DNA of 64,000 nucleotides from Mesorhizobium waimense (GTDB taxonomy: Bacteria > Pseudomonadota > Alphaproteobacteria > Rhizobiales > Rhizobiaceae), in assembly GCF_003601975.1 (NCBI RefSeq), contig NZ_QZWZ01000005.1, positions 124,001 to 188,000 on the forward strand, written 5' to 3'. Below are positions 50,292 to 59,458 of this stretch, in pieces. Position 1 is the stretch's first letter. Each line of letters starts with the position of its first letter. A model generated the notes under the pieces. That model did no database searches and was not told where the DNA came from. It saw nothing but the letters and a program-made list of their open reading frames with translations. Position numbers and translations under genes: made by a program.

Positions 50292-52271
50292 TTAGGCGAC
50301 GAGGCCTGGTCTAGCTTGGCTTATTTCTTCGATCGGGACGGGATAACCCGTGAGGAAACCCTGTATCGAATGGACGCCCAGGCGCTGCAGCAACATCTGC
50401 TGCTCTTCAGTTTCGACGCCTTCCGCGAGCACGGCATGGTCGAGATTGCGCAGAAGCCCGACCATGTCCTGCAACAGGCTTAGGCCACGAGATGTCTGGC
50501 AATCGTGGAGGAAACTGCGATCGATCTTGACGACGTCGAATTTGAAACGGCGGAGCCAAGAAAGGCCCGCAAATCCCGTTCCGAAGTCATCCAGCCAGAT
50601 CTGAACGCCCAGGTTTCGCAGCCGCTCCATGTTTCTTACGGCTTGCGCCTCCAAAAAGATGTCGCTTCCTTCGGTGATCTCGATGGCAAGCTTCTGTGGC
50701 GCAAGGCCATGCCGACCAAGGATCTCAGTGATCCGCAGTGAAAAATTAGGAGCCTTGAGCTGACGAACTGATACGTTCGCTGTCACGACCGACCCCAAAC
50801 CATATTCCACCATGTCGCTGCAGGCCTGATCAATTAACCACGTACCCAGTTCCACTATCGCGCCAGTTTGCTCGGCAACCGGTATGAACACGGACGGACT
50901 GATCATGGTGCCGTCGAAGTCGCACACGCGCATGAGCGTCTCATGGCCCAACACTCGTCCAGACGCTAGGTCGCAAATTGGCTGATAGGCGACAGAAACG
51001 AGCTGCTTGGAAACTGCGAGCTTCAACAGTTCTGAAAGATTTTCGCTGGAGCGGTCTAGGTCGGTAGCGAGAGGGTCGTAAATGGTGAACGTTGCACGAC
51101 CCGCAAACTTGGACGTGTAGAGGGCGCGATCAGCTTCCTGCAGCAGGATGCGAAGTTCCATGCTCTGATCGGCGCGTGTCAACGACGCGCCGGCGCTGAT
51201 GGTGACGATGTTTAGCTTGTCGCCCCGATCAGGGTGGTGGATATGCAAATCCTCTACAGCGCGGCAAAACTGCTGCGCGAGCTCATTAAGATGAGCACGC
51301 CCGGTGACCTTGCAGAGGACAACGAACTCTTCGCCGCCATAGCGGGCCGCGATAGCGTTGTTCGAAGCTGCCGTCTCGGAAAGGACATGGGCAAGTTTGA
51401 TCAGACAATCATCGCCAGCCTGATGACCAAGTCCATCATTAAATCTCTTGAAGTAGTCCACGTCGATCAGAATGAGGCCTATTTCGTCGTCGTCCGTGGC
51501 CCATTCGTTGCGCATCTCCGAGAACTCTCGAATGATCGCCCGGCGATTTTTCATCCCCGTGAGCGGATCCGTATCCGCGATTTCCGTCAGCTTTTGCCCC
51601 TTTTTGATAGCAGCCTGTTCCTGAATTTGCGCCCGAAGGGCGTGCAGGAAAGTTTGGTACCGCTCTACGCTAAGTCGCCAGGAAAGGTAGAGCGACAGCA
51701 CCAGGCAATTCACGAAATAGGCTGACAGCACGAGGCGGCCGACGATGTCGGTCTGAAGGGAAAAAAGCGCTGCGCCTATGAAGCTTATGGTCACTGTCGC
51801 CGATGAAATCGCTGAAAGCCAGAAACGGAAATTGAAGAATAAGTTCGCTCCAAGAATAAACATTGTGCCAAAGACCATGAACTGGGACAGGGCCGCCTGG
51901 TGGCCTGTTCCAAGAGCAGATAGCAGCCATCCGACTGCGCCGACTACAATCGCCAGCGCCGCCACGAGATGTAAGGTAGCTAGAGCGAAGCTCCGTCGGG
52001 CGATTAGCTCGACGAGCGCCAAGGAGCTGATCCCTAGCGTCACGCGGGTCAGTACAAGCCGATCGGCGATGTCCGGAAAAAGAAACCAATCGAAGAAGCC
52101 GTATGCGACATAGCTAAGAACAGCAGCCCTTATGCCCCATTGCACGAGCTTGCGGTTTTCATCGGCCTCCTTCTGGAGGAACCTTGCTAAAAGTGTCGGA
52201 TCGGGCGAATGCCAACGCGGGCGCGCGAGCGCTGCGACCACCCTCTGAGCTACCTCCTCAGTCAGTTGCAT
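50292..52271 (-). CDS. Membrane GGDEF-EAL protein (c-di-GMP synthesis/degradation)
   Basis: A 659-residue protein. Residues 1-215 contain about six membrane segments, with VARRSFALATLHLVAALAI-like stretches and no recognisable sensor family. The GGDEF domain (about 235-395) has the active-site variant RYGGEEFVVLC. The EAL domain (about 410-655) has GHETLMR in place of EAL, plus DDFGTGFAGLSWL, KIDRSF and AEGVETEEQ, which are the metal and catalytic positions of active phosphodiesterases. It may be bifunctional. The gene is monocistronic and divergent from the methyltransferase gene. A link with the LapG-like protease is conceivable only at the level of c-di-GMP signalling. Confidence 0.92.
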   Translation of the reverse strand: MQLTEEVAQRVVAALARPRWHSPDPTLLARFLQKEADENRKLVQWGIRAAVLSYVAYGFFDWFLFPDIADRLVLTRVTLGISSLALVELIARRSFALATLHLVAALAIVVGAVGWLLSALGTGHQAALSQFMVFGTMFILGANLFFNFRFWLSAISSATVTISFIGAALFSLQTDIVGRLVLSAYFVNCLVLSLYLSWRLSVERYQTFLHALRAQIQEQAAIKKGQKLTEIADTDPLTGMKNRRAIIREFSEMRNEWATDDDEIGLILIDVDYFKRFNDGLGHQAGDDCLIKLAHVLSETAASNNAIAARYGGEEFVVLCKVTGRAHLNELAQQFCRAVEDLHIHHPDRGDKLNIVTISAGASLTRADQSMELRILLQEADRALYTSKFAGRATFTIYDPLATDLDRSSENLSELLKLAVSKQLVSVAYQPICDLASGRVLGHETLMRVCDFDGTMISPSVFIPVAEQTGAIVELGTWLIDQACSDMVEYGLGSVVTANVSVRQLKAPNFSLRITEILGRHGLAPQKLAIEITEGSDIFLEAQAVRNMERLRNLGVQIWLDDFGTGFAGLSWLRRFKFDVVKIDRSFLHDCQTSRGLSLLQDMVGLLRNLDHAVLAEGVETEEQQMLLQRLGVHSIQGFLTGYPVPIEEISQARPGLVA

Positions 52272-52520
52272 TGTAGCGCTCCTCTGCGACCCCCGGTAGC
52301 GAATGCAATAGCCGAGGTCGCTTATCGGACGCAGGATGAAGCATCACTGTCCGCAAAAAAGGCTGAATATCGCTAAGCGCCAGTAAACAGGGCAGTTCGG
52401 ATTTAGCGGGGTCGGGTCAACGCCGCCGCACCCGCCACTGCATAAAATTTTATGAAAATATTTCGCATCATCCCCACCGCGTCTATAGTTGTTCGCCGTG
52501 GACCGGAGGGTATATACGGC

Positions 52521-53567
52521 ATGCGGCTCAACCTAGAATTGCAAATCGACGAATATAGCCTCGTAACTCCTGCGTTGATGAAGAGACATGCCGCGACATC
52601 TGACGAGATTGTCGATGCAGACGAACTGCGAACGAGGACGGCCCAGCTCGCACTCGTGCTGGATCTCGCGAATCAAGCTTTCGTACGGCACAAATCGGCC
52701 GGCCTGACCGTCGACCGCCTGGCAGGGAGACTCCATAAGCTTCGCAGGCAGGTTGCTCCTGCGGTCTGGCAGAAACTCATCCCTTTGGCTCAGCAACATC
52801 CCGTGGCGCAATATTTGATCCAGGATCCGTTCACGCGCTGGTCGGTCGAAAAGCCGCGCGGGTATTCGGGCGATGCAAGCCTGCTGGACATTTACTACAA
52901 GCACCCCGTTGCCGAAGAGATCGTCGCTTCGTCGACCTCGCTTGGCCGACAGATTTACGCCTATACCAGTGAGGCGGCGAGTTCGGTGGCGGGCCGTGAG
53001 CGCCGGGACATACTAACCAGAACTGTGGACGAAACGGCCCGTAGGGTGGAAAAGGCGCAGGTGCTGGCAATAGCGTGCGGTCATCTACGAGAAGCTGAAC
53101 GCTCCGAGGCGCTCGCCAAGCAACAACTGCAGCGTTGGGTCGGCCTGGATCAAGACCCGGTCAGCGTAACCACGGTGAACCACGACTTTGCCGGCACTGC
53201 AGTCGAGGCACTCCACGGCTCTGTACGTGGTATTCTTCGCCGCGCCTACTCACTTGGTACATTCGATCTCGTCTACGCATCGGGACTCTACGACTACCTG
53301 CCGCGTGCCATCGGCGCCCGCCTGCTTCAAAGAGCCATGGAACTGGTCAAGCCTGGGGGCGAATTCCTGTTTGCCAATTTCAGCGATGAGATCACGACGG
53401 ATGGCTATATGGAGACCTTCATGGATTGGCCACTTATCCTGCGTTCGGCTGACGATATGTGGGGCATCATCAATGCCGCAATCGGCAAGGGTTCCTTCGA
53501 AGCCCAAGTATATTATGGATCGAACCGGAACATCGTTTACGGCAGAGTCAGGAAGGGCGATCTCTGA
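52521..53567 (+). CDS. Class I SAM-dependent methyltransferase (PhcB-like group)
   Basis: About 348 residues from ATG 52521, which has GGAGGG ten bases upstream; an earlier ATG at 52452 has none. The N-terminal half is helical and contains TRWSVEKPRGYSGDASLLD, a motif seen in PhcB-type enzymes that make 3-hydroxy fatty acid methyl esters in Ralstonia. The SAM-binding region follows (VLAIACGHLREAE, then WVGLDQDPVSV) and FDLVYASGLYDYLP is the post-motif strand. The Gly-rich SAM motif is degenerate (ACGHLRE). Function as a quorum-signal methyltransferase is a guess based on the motif. Confidence 0.7.
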   Translation: MRLNLELQIDEYSLVTPALMKRHAATSDEIVDADELRTRTAQLALVLDLANQAFVRHKSAGLTVDRLAGRLHKLRRQVAPAVWQKLIPLAQQHPVAQYLIQDPFTRWSVEKPRGYSGDASLLDIYYKHPVAEEIVASSTSLGRQIYAYTSEAASSVAGRERRDILTRTVDETARRVEKAQVLAIACGHLREAERSEALAKQQLQRWVGLDQDPVSVTTVNHDFAGTAVEALHGSVRGILRRAYSLGTFDLVYASGLYDYLPRAIGARLLQRAMELVKPGGEFLFANFSDEITTDGYMETFMDWPLILRSADDMWGIINAAIGKGSFEAQVYYGSNRNIVYGRVRKGDL

Positions 53568-53809
53568 GTGCGCACGGGCGCGGGAAATTTCGCGCAGGCA
53601 TCCTCGGAACAATGTGCGGGTCAGCCGTGACGGAGCCATGTCGTTTGCGTTTCTTCTTTCCCATGAAGGGGGCAGAAACCTTTGCCGAACTCTCGGCCGG
53701 CGAGCCCGGCGTCTGCCAGCGTCGCTGGTTTCCGGCGCGGACCGCTTGCCGTCGCCCGCTATTTCCGCATTTGCCAAGGCAGTCATGAAGTATGACGGAG
53801 AAACCGCGA

Positions 53810-53827
53810 CAGACACCGCGGTGTCTG
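53810..53827. promoter_or_regulatory. Perfect 18-base palindrome CAGACACCGCGGTGTCTG in a 478-base gap
   Basis: It lies in 53568-54045, which has no gene I can support; several overlapping frames exist but none looks coded. The palindrome is about 220 bases before the molybdenum hydroxylase operon and could be a regulator site for it, or a short terminator for the methyltransferase gene. Confidence 0.5.
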
Positions 53828-54045
53828 ACGATCCGAGAATGTGATCTCGCGCCCGCTCTTGCGCGATCGGTAAGCGCGACAACGTCATCGCGCTGAGGCG
53901 CGGCGGTATTGGGCTGCGGCACGGAGCGCTGTTTGGGACTGCATTTTGCGGCGCCTGGCCTATCGCCGCAGGTGAGGAACCGGATGGCCATTATGAGGAG
54001 ACTCTTTATAACGGTCGCTGAAATTGCGATGATCAAGGGGAGACG

Positions 54046-54906
54046 ATGCGTTACATACGTCCGCTTTCAATTGAAGATGCGTCCGGCCTGCTGGCCGGAT
54101 CGACCGGCACGGCCGCCATACTTGCCGGAGGCAGCGACCTCCTGGTGAGGATGAAAGGCGGCTTTGTCGAACCCGATCTGATCGTCGACATAAAGGCGAT
54201 CGAGGGCTTGAGCGAAATTCGGGAAACGTCGGAGGGTTTTAGCATAGGTGCTGCGGTTCCCTGCGCCGTGCTGGGCGAGAGCAAGGCCCTGAAGAAGGCA
54301 TGGCCCGGCGTCGTCGAAGCCGCGAACCTGATCGGCTCGAAGCAGGTGCAGGGACGCTGCACCATCGTCGGCAATCTCTGCAACGCCTCGCCTGCCGCCG
54401 ACAGCGTGCCGGCGCTGGTGGCCGCCGGCGCCAAGGCGGTGGTCGTCGGTCCGGGAGGTAGGCGCACGATTGCCGTGGAGGCCGTGCCGACGGGACCGGG
54501 CAAGACGTCGCTGGCCAAGGGCGAGATCATCGAGGCTATCCTGCTCGACAAGCGCCCGCCGCGTTCGGGGGATGCCTATCTGCGGTTCATTCCGCGCACG
54601 GAGATGGATATCGCGGTGGTCAGCGCCGGCGTAAACCTTACGCTCGATGAGCAAGGTGTCGTCAGGGTGGCCCGCGTGGCAGTGGGCGCCGCGGCGCCGA
54701 CGGTGCTTCTGGTGGACGAGGCAGCCGAAGTCCTTATCGGCTCCAAGCTGGACGAAGCCACGCTTGAGAGGCTCGCCAAGGTCTGCTCGGGGGCCTGCCG
54801 CCCCATCGACGACAAGCGGGGCACCGTCGAGTTCAGGAGAAAGGTTGCGGGTGTGCTGGCCAAGCGGGCCGCCACGACCGCCTATGCACGTGCAGGAGGC
54901 AAATGA
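54046..54906 (+). CDS. Molybdenum hydroxylase FAD subunit (CoxM type)
   Basis: A 286-residue FAD-binding subunit of the xanthine dehydrogenase/CO dehydrogenase family. The two FAD motifs are AAILAGGSDLLVRMK near residue 19 and GSKQVQGRCTIVGNLCNASP near residue 98. RBS AAGGGGAGACG precedes ATG 54046. It is the first gene of a four-gene operon (FAD, Fe-S, Mo, MoaD-like), with an ATGA overlap to the next. It passes electrons from the Fe-S subunit to an acceptor. The substrate of the complex is not known. Confidence 0.9.
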   Translation: MRYIRPLSIEDASGLLAGSTGTAAILAGGSDLLVRMKGGFVEPDLIVDIKAIEGLSEIRETSEGFSIGAAVPCAVLGESKALKKAWPGVVEAANLIGSKQVQGRCTIVGNLCNASPAADSVPALVAAGAKAVVVGPGGRRTIAVEAVPTGPGKTSLAKGEIIEAILLDKRPPRSGDAYLRFIPRTEMDIAVVSAGVNLTLDEQGVVRVARVAVGAAAPTVLLVDEAAEVLIGSKLDEATLERLAKVCSGACRPIDDKRGTVEFRRKVAGVLAKRAATTAYARAGGK

Positions 54907-55382
54907 TGGCTGGAGTTGCAGTCTCAACGACAATCAACGGCGACAACGTCGAGTACCTTTGCCAGCCGGACGAGACGCTGCTCGACGTCCTGCGCGATCG
55001 CCTGGGGCTGACGGGCGCCAAGGAAGGCTGCGGCACCGGCGATTGCGGCGCCTGCAGCATCATCCTCGACGACCGGCTGGTGTGCTCGTGCCTGGTGCTC
55101 GGCGCGGAGGCTGAAGGGCGGCGCGTCGAGACCATCGAGGGCATGGCGCATGGCGACAGGCTGCATCCGCTGCAGCAGAAGTTCCTCGAGCACGCGGCAC
55201 TGCAATGCGGCATCTGCACGCCCGGCTTCCTGATGGCGGCTAAGGACCTGCTGGCCAAGAACCCCGATCCGACCGAGGAAGAAATCCGCTTCGGCCTCGC
55301 CGGCAACCTCTGCCGCTGCACTGGCTATGACAAGATCGTGCGTGCCGTTCAGGACGCCGCAAACGTGATGAAGGGGGCGTGA
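54903..55382 (+). CDS. Molybdenum hydroxylase [2Fe-2S] subunit (CoxS type)
   Basis: A 159-residue iron-sulphur subunit. The plant-ferredoxin-type cluster is held by GCGTGDCGACSI and the downstream VCSC, and the second cluster by QCGICTPGFLM and NLCRCTGYD. All eight expected cysteines are present and the length is normal. It overlaps the genes on both sides by four bases (ATGA, GTGA). It relays electrons from the molybdenum site to FAD. Confidence 0.93.
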   Translation: MMAGVAVSTTINGDNVEYLCQPDETLLDVLRDRLGLTGAKEGCGTGDCGACSIILDDRLVCSCLVLGAEAEGRRVETIEGMAHGDRLHPLQQKFLEHAALQCGICTPGFLMAAKDLLAKNPDPTEEEIRFGLAGNLCRCTGYDKIVRAVQDAANVMKGA

Positions 55383-57649
55383 CCATGAATTTCGATCCTC
55401 GCTACCTAGACCGCAATTTCACATCCGTCGGCACGCGTCCCATCCGTCCCGACGGCGTCGACAAGGTGACGGGCCGCGCGCGCTACGGCGCGGACTTCAA
55501 CATGGCCGGCCAGCTGGTCGGGCGCGTTCTGAGAAGCCCGCACGCGCACGCGACGATCAGGAAAATCGACACGTCGAAGGCGGAAAAGCTTGCCGGCGTG
55601 AAGGCGGTGATTACCGCGGCCGACCTGCCCGACCTCACCGATGGCGATGCCGCCATGTACGACATCCTCGACAACTGCATGGCGCGCAACAAGGCGCTCT
55701 ATGACGGCCATGCGGTGGCTGCGGTGGCCGCGGTCGATGCCCGCACGGCGCGGCAGGCGCTGAAGCTCATCGAGGTCGACTACGAGGTGCTGCCCCATGT
55801 CACCGATGTCGACGAGGCGATGAAGCACTCGGCGCCGCTCATCAATGAGGCCACATTCACCGAGGGCCTCGAGGAGAAGCCCGTAAAACCCTCCAACGTC
55901 ACCAAGCGCAGCCAGTTTGGCCATGGCGACGTCCATCAGGGCTTCGGGCACGCCGACTTTATCGTCGAGCGCTCCTTCAAGACCGAACAGACGCACCAAG
56001 GCTATATCGAGCCGCATGCCTGCGTGGCGAGCGTCAGTTCCGACGGCACCGCGGACCTCTGGGTCTGCACACAAGGCCATTTCGTCTACCGCCAGCATTG
56101 CGCCCAGTTGCTTGGCATGGAAGCCTCGAAGCTGCGCGTCACCTCGTCGGAGATCGGCGGCGGCTTCGGCGGCAAGACGCACGTCTGGGCCGAGCCGGTG
56201 GCGCTGGCGCTGTCACGCAAGGCAGGCCGGCCGGTCAAGCTGGTCATGACGCGCGACGAGGTTTTCCGCGCCTCGGGCCCGACCAGCGCGACCTCGATCG
56301 ACATCAGGATCGGCGCCCGCAAGGACGGCACGATCACCGCGGCCGAGGCGACGCTTCGCTACTCCAGCGGCCCTTATGCCGGCACGTGGGCCGAGATCGG
56401 CGCCATGACGGCGTTTGCCTGCTACAGGCTCGATAACGTCAAGACAGTCGGCTACGAAGTGCTGGTCAACCGGCCGAAGACCGCCGCCTATCGCGCGCCA
56501 TCGGCACCGATGGCGGCCTTCGCTGTGGAAAGCGCGATCGACGAACTGGCCAAGGAGATCGGCATGGACGCGGTCGAATTCCGGATCAGGAACGCCGCCC
56601 AGGAAGGCACCCGATCCTCCTACGGCCCGGTGTACGGCCCGATCGGCATCGGCCCGACGCTCGAGGCGGTGAAGAACCATCCGCACATGAAAGCGCCGCT
56701 CGGCAAGAACCAGGGCCGCGGCATGGCTTGCGGCTTCTGGTTCAACTTCGGCGGCCAGACCTGCACCGACCTCAACATCGGCATGGACGGCTCGGTCTCG
56801 CTTGCCGTCGGAACCGTGGACGTCGGCGGCTCGCGCGCCTCGCTGTCGCTGGTGGCGGCGGAAGAACTCGGCATCGCCTATGAGCAGGTCAAGGCCGTGG
56901 TCGCCGATACGTCCAGTCTCGGCTACAACGACATGACGGACGGCAGCCGCGGCACCTTCTCCTCCTCCATGGCGACGATCTCGGCCGCCCGCAACGCTAT
57001 CAAGGTCCTGCGGGAACGCGCCGCGCAGATGTGGGACATTCCGGTCGACGACGTGGTCTGGGAAAAGGGCCACGCCATCGCCAAGGGCGAGAAGCACGGC
57101 AATCTTGGACGCCTGTCGCTGAAGGAGATCGCGACCGCTTCGGGCAAGACCGGTGGACCGATCGCCGGCCACAGCGAGCTCGTCGCCGACGGCGCGGGCG
57201 TCTCCTTCGCCACCCATATCTGCGATATCGAGGTGGATCCCGAGACCGGCGCCACAAGGGTTCTGCGCTACACAGTCGTTCAGGACGCCGGCAAGGCGGT
57301 GCACCCGACCTATGTGGAGGGACAGTACCAGGGGGGTGCTGCGCAAGGCATCGGCTGGGCACTCAATGAGGAATACATCTACGGCAAGGACGGGCGGCTT
57401 CAGAACCCCGGCTTTCTCGACTACCGCATCCCGGTCTGCTCGGACCTGCCGATGATCGACACGCAGATCCTTGAGATCCCCAACCCCAACCATCCTTATG
57501 GGGTGCGTGGCGTCGGCGAGACGTCGATCGTGCCGCCGCTGGCAGCAATCGCCAATGCAGTGTCGAACGCCGTGGGCGTGCGGATGACGCATATCCCGAT
57601 GTCACCGCCGCGCATCCTGGCGGCGCTCGAGGCGGAACAGGCAGGCTGA
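55379..57649 (+). CDS. Molybdenum hydroxylase large subunit (molybdopterin-binding, CoxL/XdhB type)
   Basis: A 756-residue catalytic subunit. It contains SSEIGGGFGGKTHVWAEPVA (pterin contact), AYRAPSAPMAAFAVESAID, GTVDVGGSRASLSLVAAEEL and, near the C-terminus, GVRGVGETSIVPPLAAIAN with the catalytic Glu of the GVGE loop. The CO-dehydrogenase signature Cys loop (AYRCSF) is replaced by AYRAPS, so it is not a CoxL of the CO-oxidising kind. GTG 55379 (or ATG 55385) overlaps the Fe-S gene. Purine, aldehyde, nicotinate-like or aromatic substrates are all possible. Confidence 0.9.
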   Translation: MTMNFDPRYLDRNFTSVGTRPIRPDGVDKVTGRARYGADFNMAGQLVGRVLRSPHAHATIRKIDTSKAEKLAGVKAVITAADLPDLTDGDAAMYDILDNCMARNKALYDGHAVAAVAAVDARTARQALKLIEVDYEVLPHVTDVDEAMKHSAPLINEATFTEGLEEKPVKPSNVTKRSQFGHGDVHQGFGHADFIVERSFKTEQTHQGYIEPHACVASVSSDGTADLWVCTQGHFVYRQHCAQLLGMEASKLRVTSSEIGGGFGGKTHVWAEPVALALSRKAGRPVKLVMTRDEVFRASGPTSATSIDIRIGARKDGTITAAEATLRYSSGPYAGTWAEIGAMTAFACYRLDNVKTVGYEVLVNRPKTAAYRAPSAPMAAFAVESAIDELAKEIGMDAVEFRIRNAAQEGTRSSYGPVYGPIGIGPTLEAVKNHPHMKAPLGKNQGRGMACGFWFNFGGQTCTDLNIGMDGSVSLAVGTVDVGGSRASLSLVAAEELGIAYEQVKAVVADTSSLGYNDMTDGSRGTFSSSMATISAARNAIKVLRERAAQMWDIPVDDVVWEKGHAIAKGEKHGNLGRLSLKEIATASGKTGGPIAGHSELVADGAGVSFATHICDIEVDPETGATRVLRYTVVQDAGKAVHPTYVEGQYQGGAAQGIGWALNEEYIYGKDGRLQNPGFLDYRIPVCSDLPMIDTQILEIPNPNHPYGVRGVGETSIVPPLAAIANAVSNAVGVRMTHIPMSPPRILAALEAEQAG

Positions 57650-57894
57650 TGGTCGAAGTGACGCTCTGGGGGTCGCTTGGCACCGCCGCCGGAGGCAAGA
57701 ACAAGGTCGACATCGAGGCCAAGGACATAAGAGAGCTGTTCAGAAAGCTGGCTGAGCAGTATCCCGGCCTCGAGCCCTGGATCGATCGCGGTATCGCTGT
57801 CTCCATCGATGGGGTGATCTATCGCGACACCTGGTCGAAGGAATTGCCACAAGGCGCCGAAATTTTCCTGCTGCCGCGTCTTGCCGGGGGATAA
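57649..57894 (+). CDS. MoaD/ThiS-family sulphur carrier linked to the molybdenum hydroxylase
   Basis: An 81-residue ubiquitin-fold protein (MVEVTLWGSLGTAAGG ... DIRELFRKLAEQYPGLEPW) with the family's essential C-terminal Gly-Gly (LLPRLAGG). Its ATG overlaps the large-subunit stop by one base. MoaD donates sulphur for the dithiolene of molybdopterin, whereas ThiS and others serve other pathways. Its place in this operon suggests a dedicated cofactor role for the hydroxylase, perhaps with the general MoeB/MoaE enzymes encoded elsewhere. Confidence 0.85.
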   Translation: MVEVTLWGSLGTAAGGKNKVDIEAKDIRELFRKLAEQYPGLEPWIDRGIAVSIDGVIYRDTWSKELPQGAEIFLLPRLAGG

Positions 57895-58067
57895 CCAAAC
57901 AGCCGTCTTACTACCATCGACGACCACGACCGGGCTTGTGATGTAAGCTCGAGACAAGGCCCGGCTATCACCGACGCTCTCAGCCAGCCGGTGAGTCAGG
58001 CAGCTATCTATGACTGCTTCGGGTCATGGCCGTGAATCGACCAGGAGCAGGCGAGCTTCCGCATGGA

Positions 58068-58150
58068 GCAATTCCAGGAAAAGTGTGAAACGGTTTTCCG
58101 TCCGGAATTGCGTCAAAACAAAGAGATAGAGCGGCTCTGCGTTTCCGAGA
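58068..58150. repeat. RIME-like palindromic intergenic repeat, copy 2
   Basis: Arms GCAATTCC (58068-58075) and GGAATTGC (58104-58111) enclose AGGAAAAGTGTGAAACGG and TTTTCCGTCC, followed by GTCAAAACAAAGAGATAGAG. It is the same element as at 5363. It occupies the 57895-58230 gap, in which no gene is seen. Confidence 0.8.
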
Positions 58151-58230
58151 AACAATGAACCGCTTCAGGGTCGATACCAGTCTGTACACGCCGGCTCGCG
58201 CTTGATCGGCGAGAGGGGTAAACTGACGGC

Positions 58231-58608
58231 ATGCAAATGCGCGCGCTCGATCATATCGTGCTCTGTGTTAGCGATATTGCAACCACGTGCCGATTCTACG
58301 AGCGCGTGCTGAACATGCAGTCGCGGGAAGAGCGTCCTGGCAAGTGGTCGCTGTACTTCGGTATGAACAAGATCAGCCTGCAGGATGCACGCGCATCGCC
58401 AGCCATTGCACGCGACACCGTTCCGGGAAGCGGCAACTTCTGTTTGCTAACCGATACTCCGATGGATGCGGTCATCCTGCATTTTGAGCGTCATGGCATA
58501 ACGATTTTGGACGGGCCAGGCGAGCGGGCCGGTGCGCTGGGTGCAATCCTGTCGGTTTACTTCAAGGACCCCGACGGCAACCTCATTGAGGTGAGCAATC
58601 AACTCTAG
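58231..58608 (+). CDS. VOC (glyoxalase/bleomycin-resistance-like) family protein
   Basis: A 125-residue single VOC domain pair. The first metal ligand is His in ALDHIVLCVSDI (residue 8), and the last strand ends in DPDGNLIEVSNQL with the Glu ligand. Length and the FYERVLNMQ helix are normal for the family. It could be a glyoxalase-like isomerase, a dioxygenase or a resistance protein. It stands alone. Confidence 0.85.
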   Translation: MQMRALDHIVLCVSDIATTCRFYERVLNMQSREERPGKWSLYFGMNKISLQDARASPAIARDTVPGSGNFCLLTDTPMDAVILHFERHGITILDGPGERAGALGAILSVYFKDPDGNLIEVSNQL

Positions 58609-58783
58609 GACAGCATTGGCTACGGCTGGCCTTCCGTTCGACTCCAGATAAATATCCTGTCCTTCCTTTGTGGGACCGGTAGGGGTCATTTCTTCCGCGT
58701 TCGCCAAGGGCGAAGAAGCGCGGAAGGCTGGCATTTGGTTTGATGGTCGGAAAAGCGCGGTCGCGCCGGTTGTGCGCACCCCA

Positions 58784-59458
58784 TTAGACGGTTTCGAGCC
58801 GGCTGAACCGAACCGGGATGAGTTTCCGGGCCTCGAGTTGCCCTGCCGCATCCTTGTCGATGATAGTCAGAAACTGTACTCCTTCAGACACCAAAGGCAG
58901 AACCAGACGCCCCGCCGGCTTGAGCTGCTCCAGCAAAGCCGGCGGCGTCCGCTCAGCCGCCACGCTAAGCAAGATCTTGTCGAATGGGGCGTGCTCGGGC
59001 CAGCCGCGGGACCCGTCGCCGACACGAATGGCGATATTGGAAAAGCCAAGGCCCTGCAGCAAAGCCTCAGCATGGCCTGCGAATTCCTCGATGATCTCGA
59101 CGCTCCAAACTTGTCCGGCGAGTTCCGCGAGGATTGCGGTTTGGTAGCCCAGGCCAGTGCCGATCTCGAGCACTGCCTCGTGCGGTTGGGGAGCGAGGAG
59201 ATCGGCCATCAGAGCGACAATGAAGGGCTGCGAGACGGTCTTATCGAAACCGATCGGCAGCGGCATGTCCTGGTAGGCATAAGGCGCGACCGGGGCTGGC
59301 ACGAAGAGATGCCGAGGAACCCGCCGCATCGATGCCATCACCCGTTCATCGAGCGTTGCCTTGCCGAGTTCTTCGCTTGCAAGGTCGGCATGGATCGCAA
59401 TCACCTCGACCATGTGCCTGCGCAGAACCGCCAGATGCTCTTCATTCATCGGCTTCAT
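58784..59458 (-). CDS. Protein-L-isoaspartate O-methyltransferase-like protein
   Basis: A 224-residue SAM methyltransferase of the PCMT family. It has RVPRHLFVP, the conserved TVSQPFIVALM loop (Ser of the substrate site), the SAM motif VLEIGTGLGYQTAILAEL and LLEQLKPAGRLVLPL. Pcm repairs isoaspartyl residues. Alphaproteobacteria often have two or more paralogues of uncertain substrate, and this may be the divergent one. ATG 59458 is used; ATG 59449 is possible. Confidence 0.88.
   Translation of the reverse strand: MKPMNEEHLAVLRRHMVEVIAIHADLASEELGKATLDERVMASMRRVPRHLFVPAPVAPYAYQDMPLPIGFDKTVSQPFIVALMADLLAPQPHEAVLEIGTGLGYQTAILAELAGQVWSVEIIEEFAGHAEALLQGLGFSNIAIRVGDGSRGWPEHAPFDKILLSVAAERTPPALLEQLKPAGRLVLPLVSEGVQFLTIIDKDAAGQLEARKLIPVRFSRLETV

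Noticed and set aside
50133..50483. 116-codon plus-strand frame
   Set aside because: Overlaps the EAL domain of the minus-strand gene, which is certain, and has no motif.
53548..54036. 162-codon minus-strand frame in the gap
   Set aside because: Arg/Pro-rich composition, no ribosome site, overlaps the end of the methyltransferase gene, no motif.
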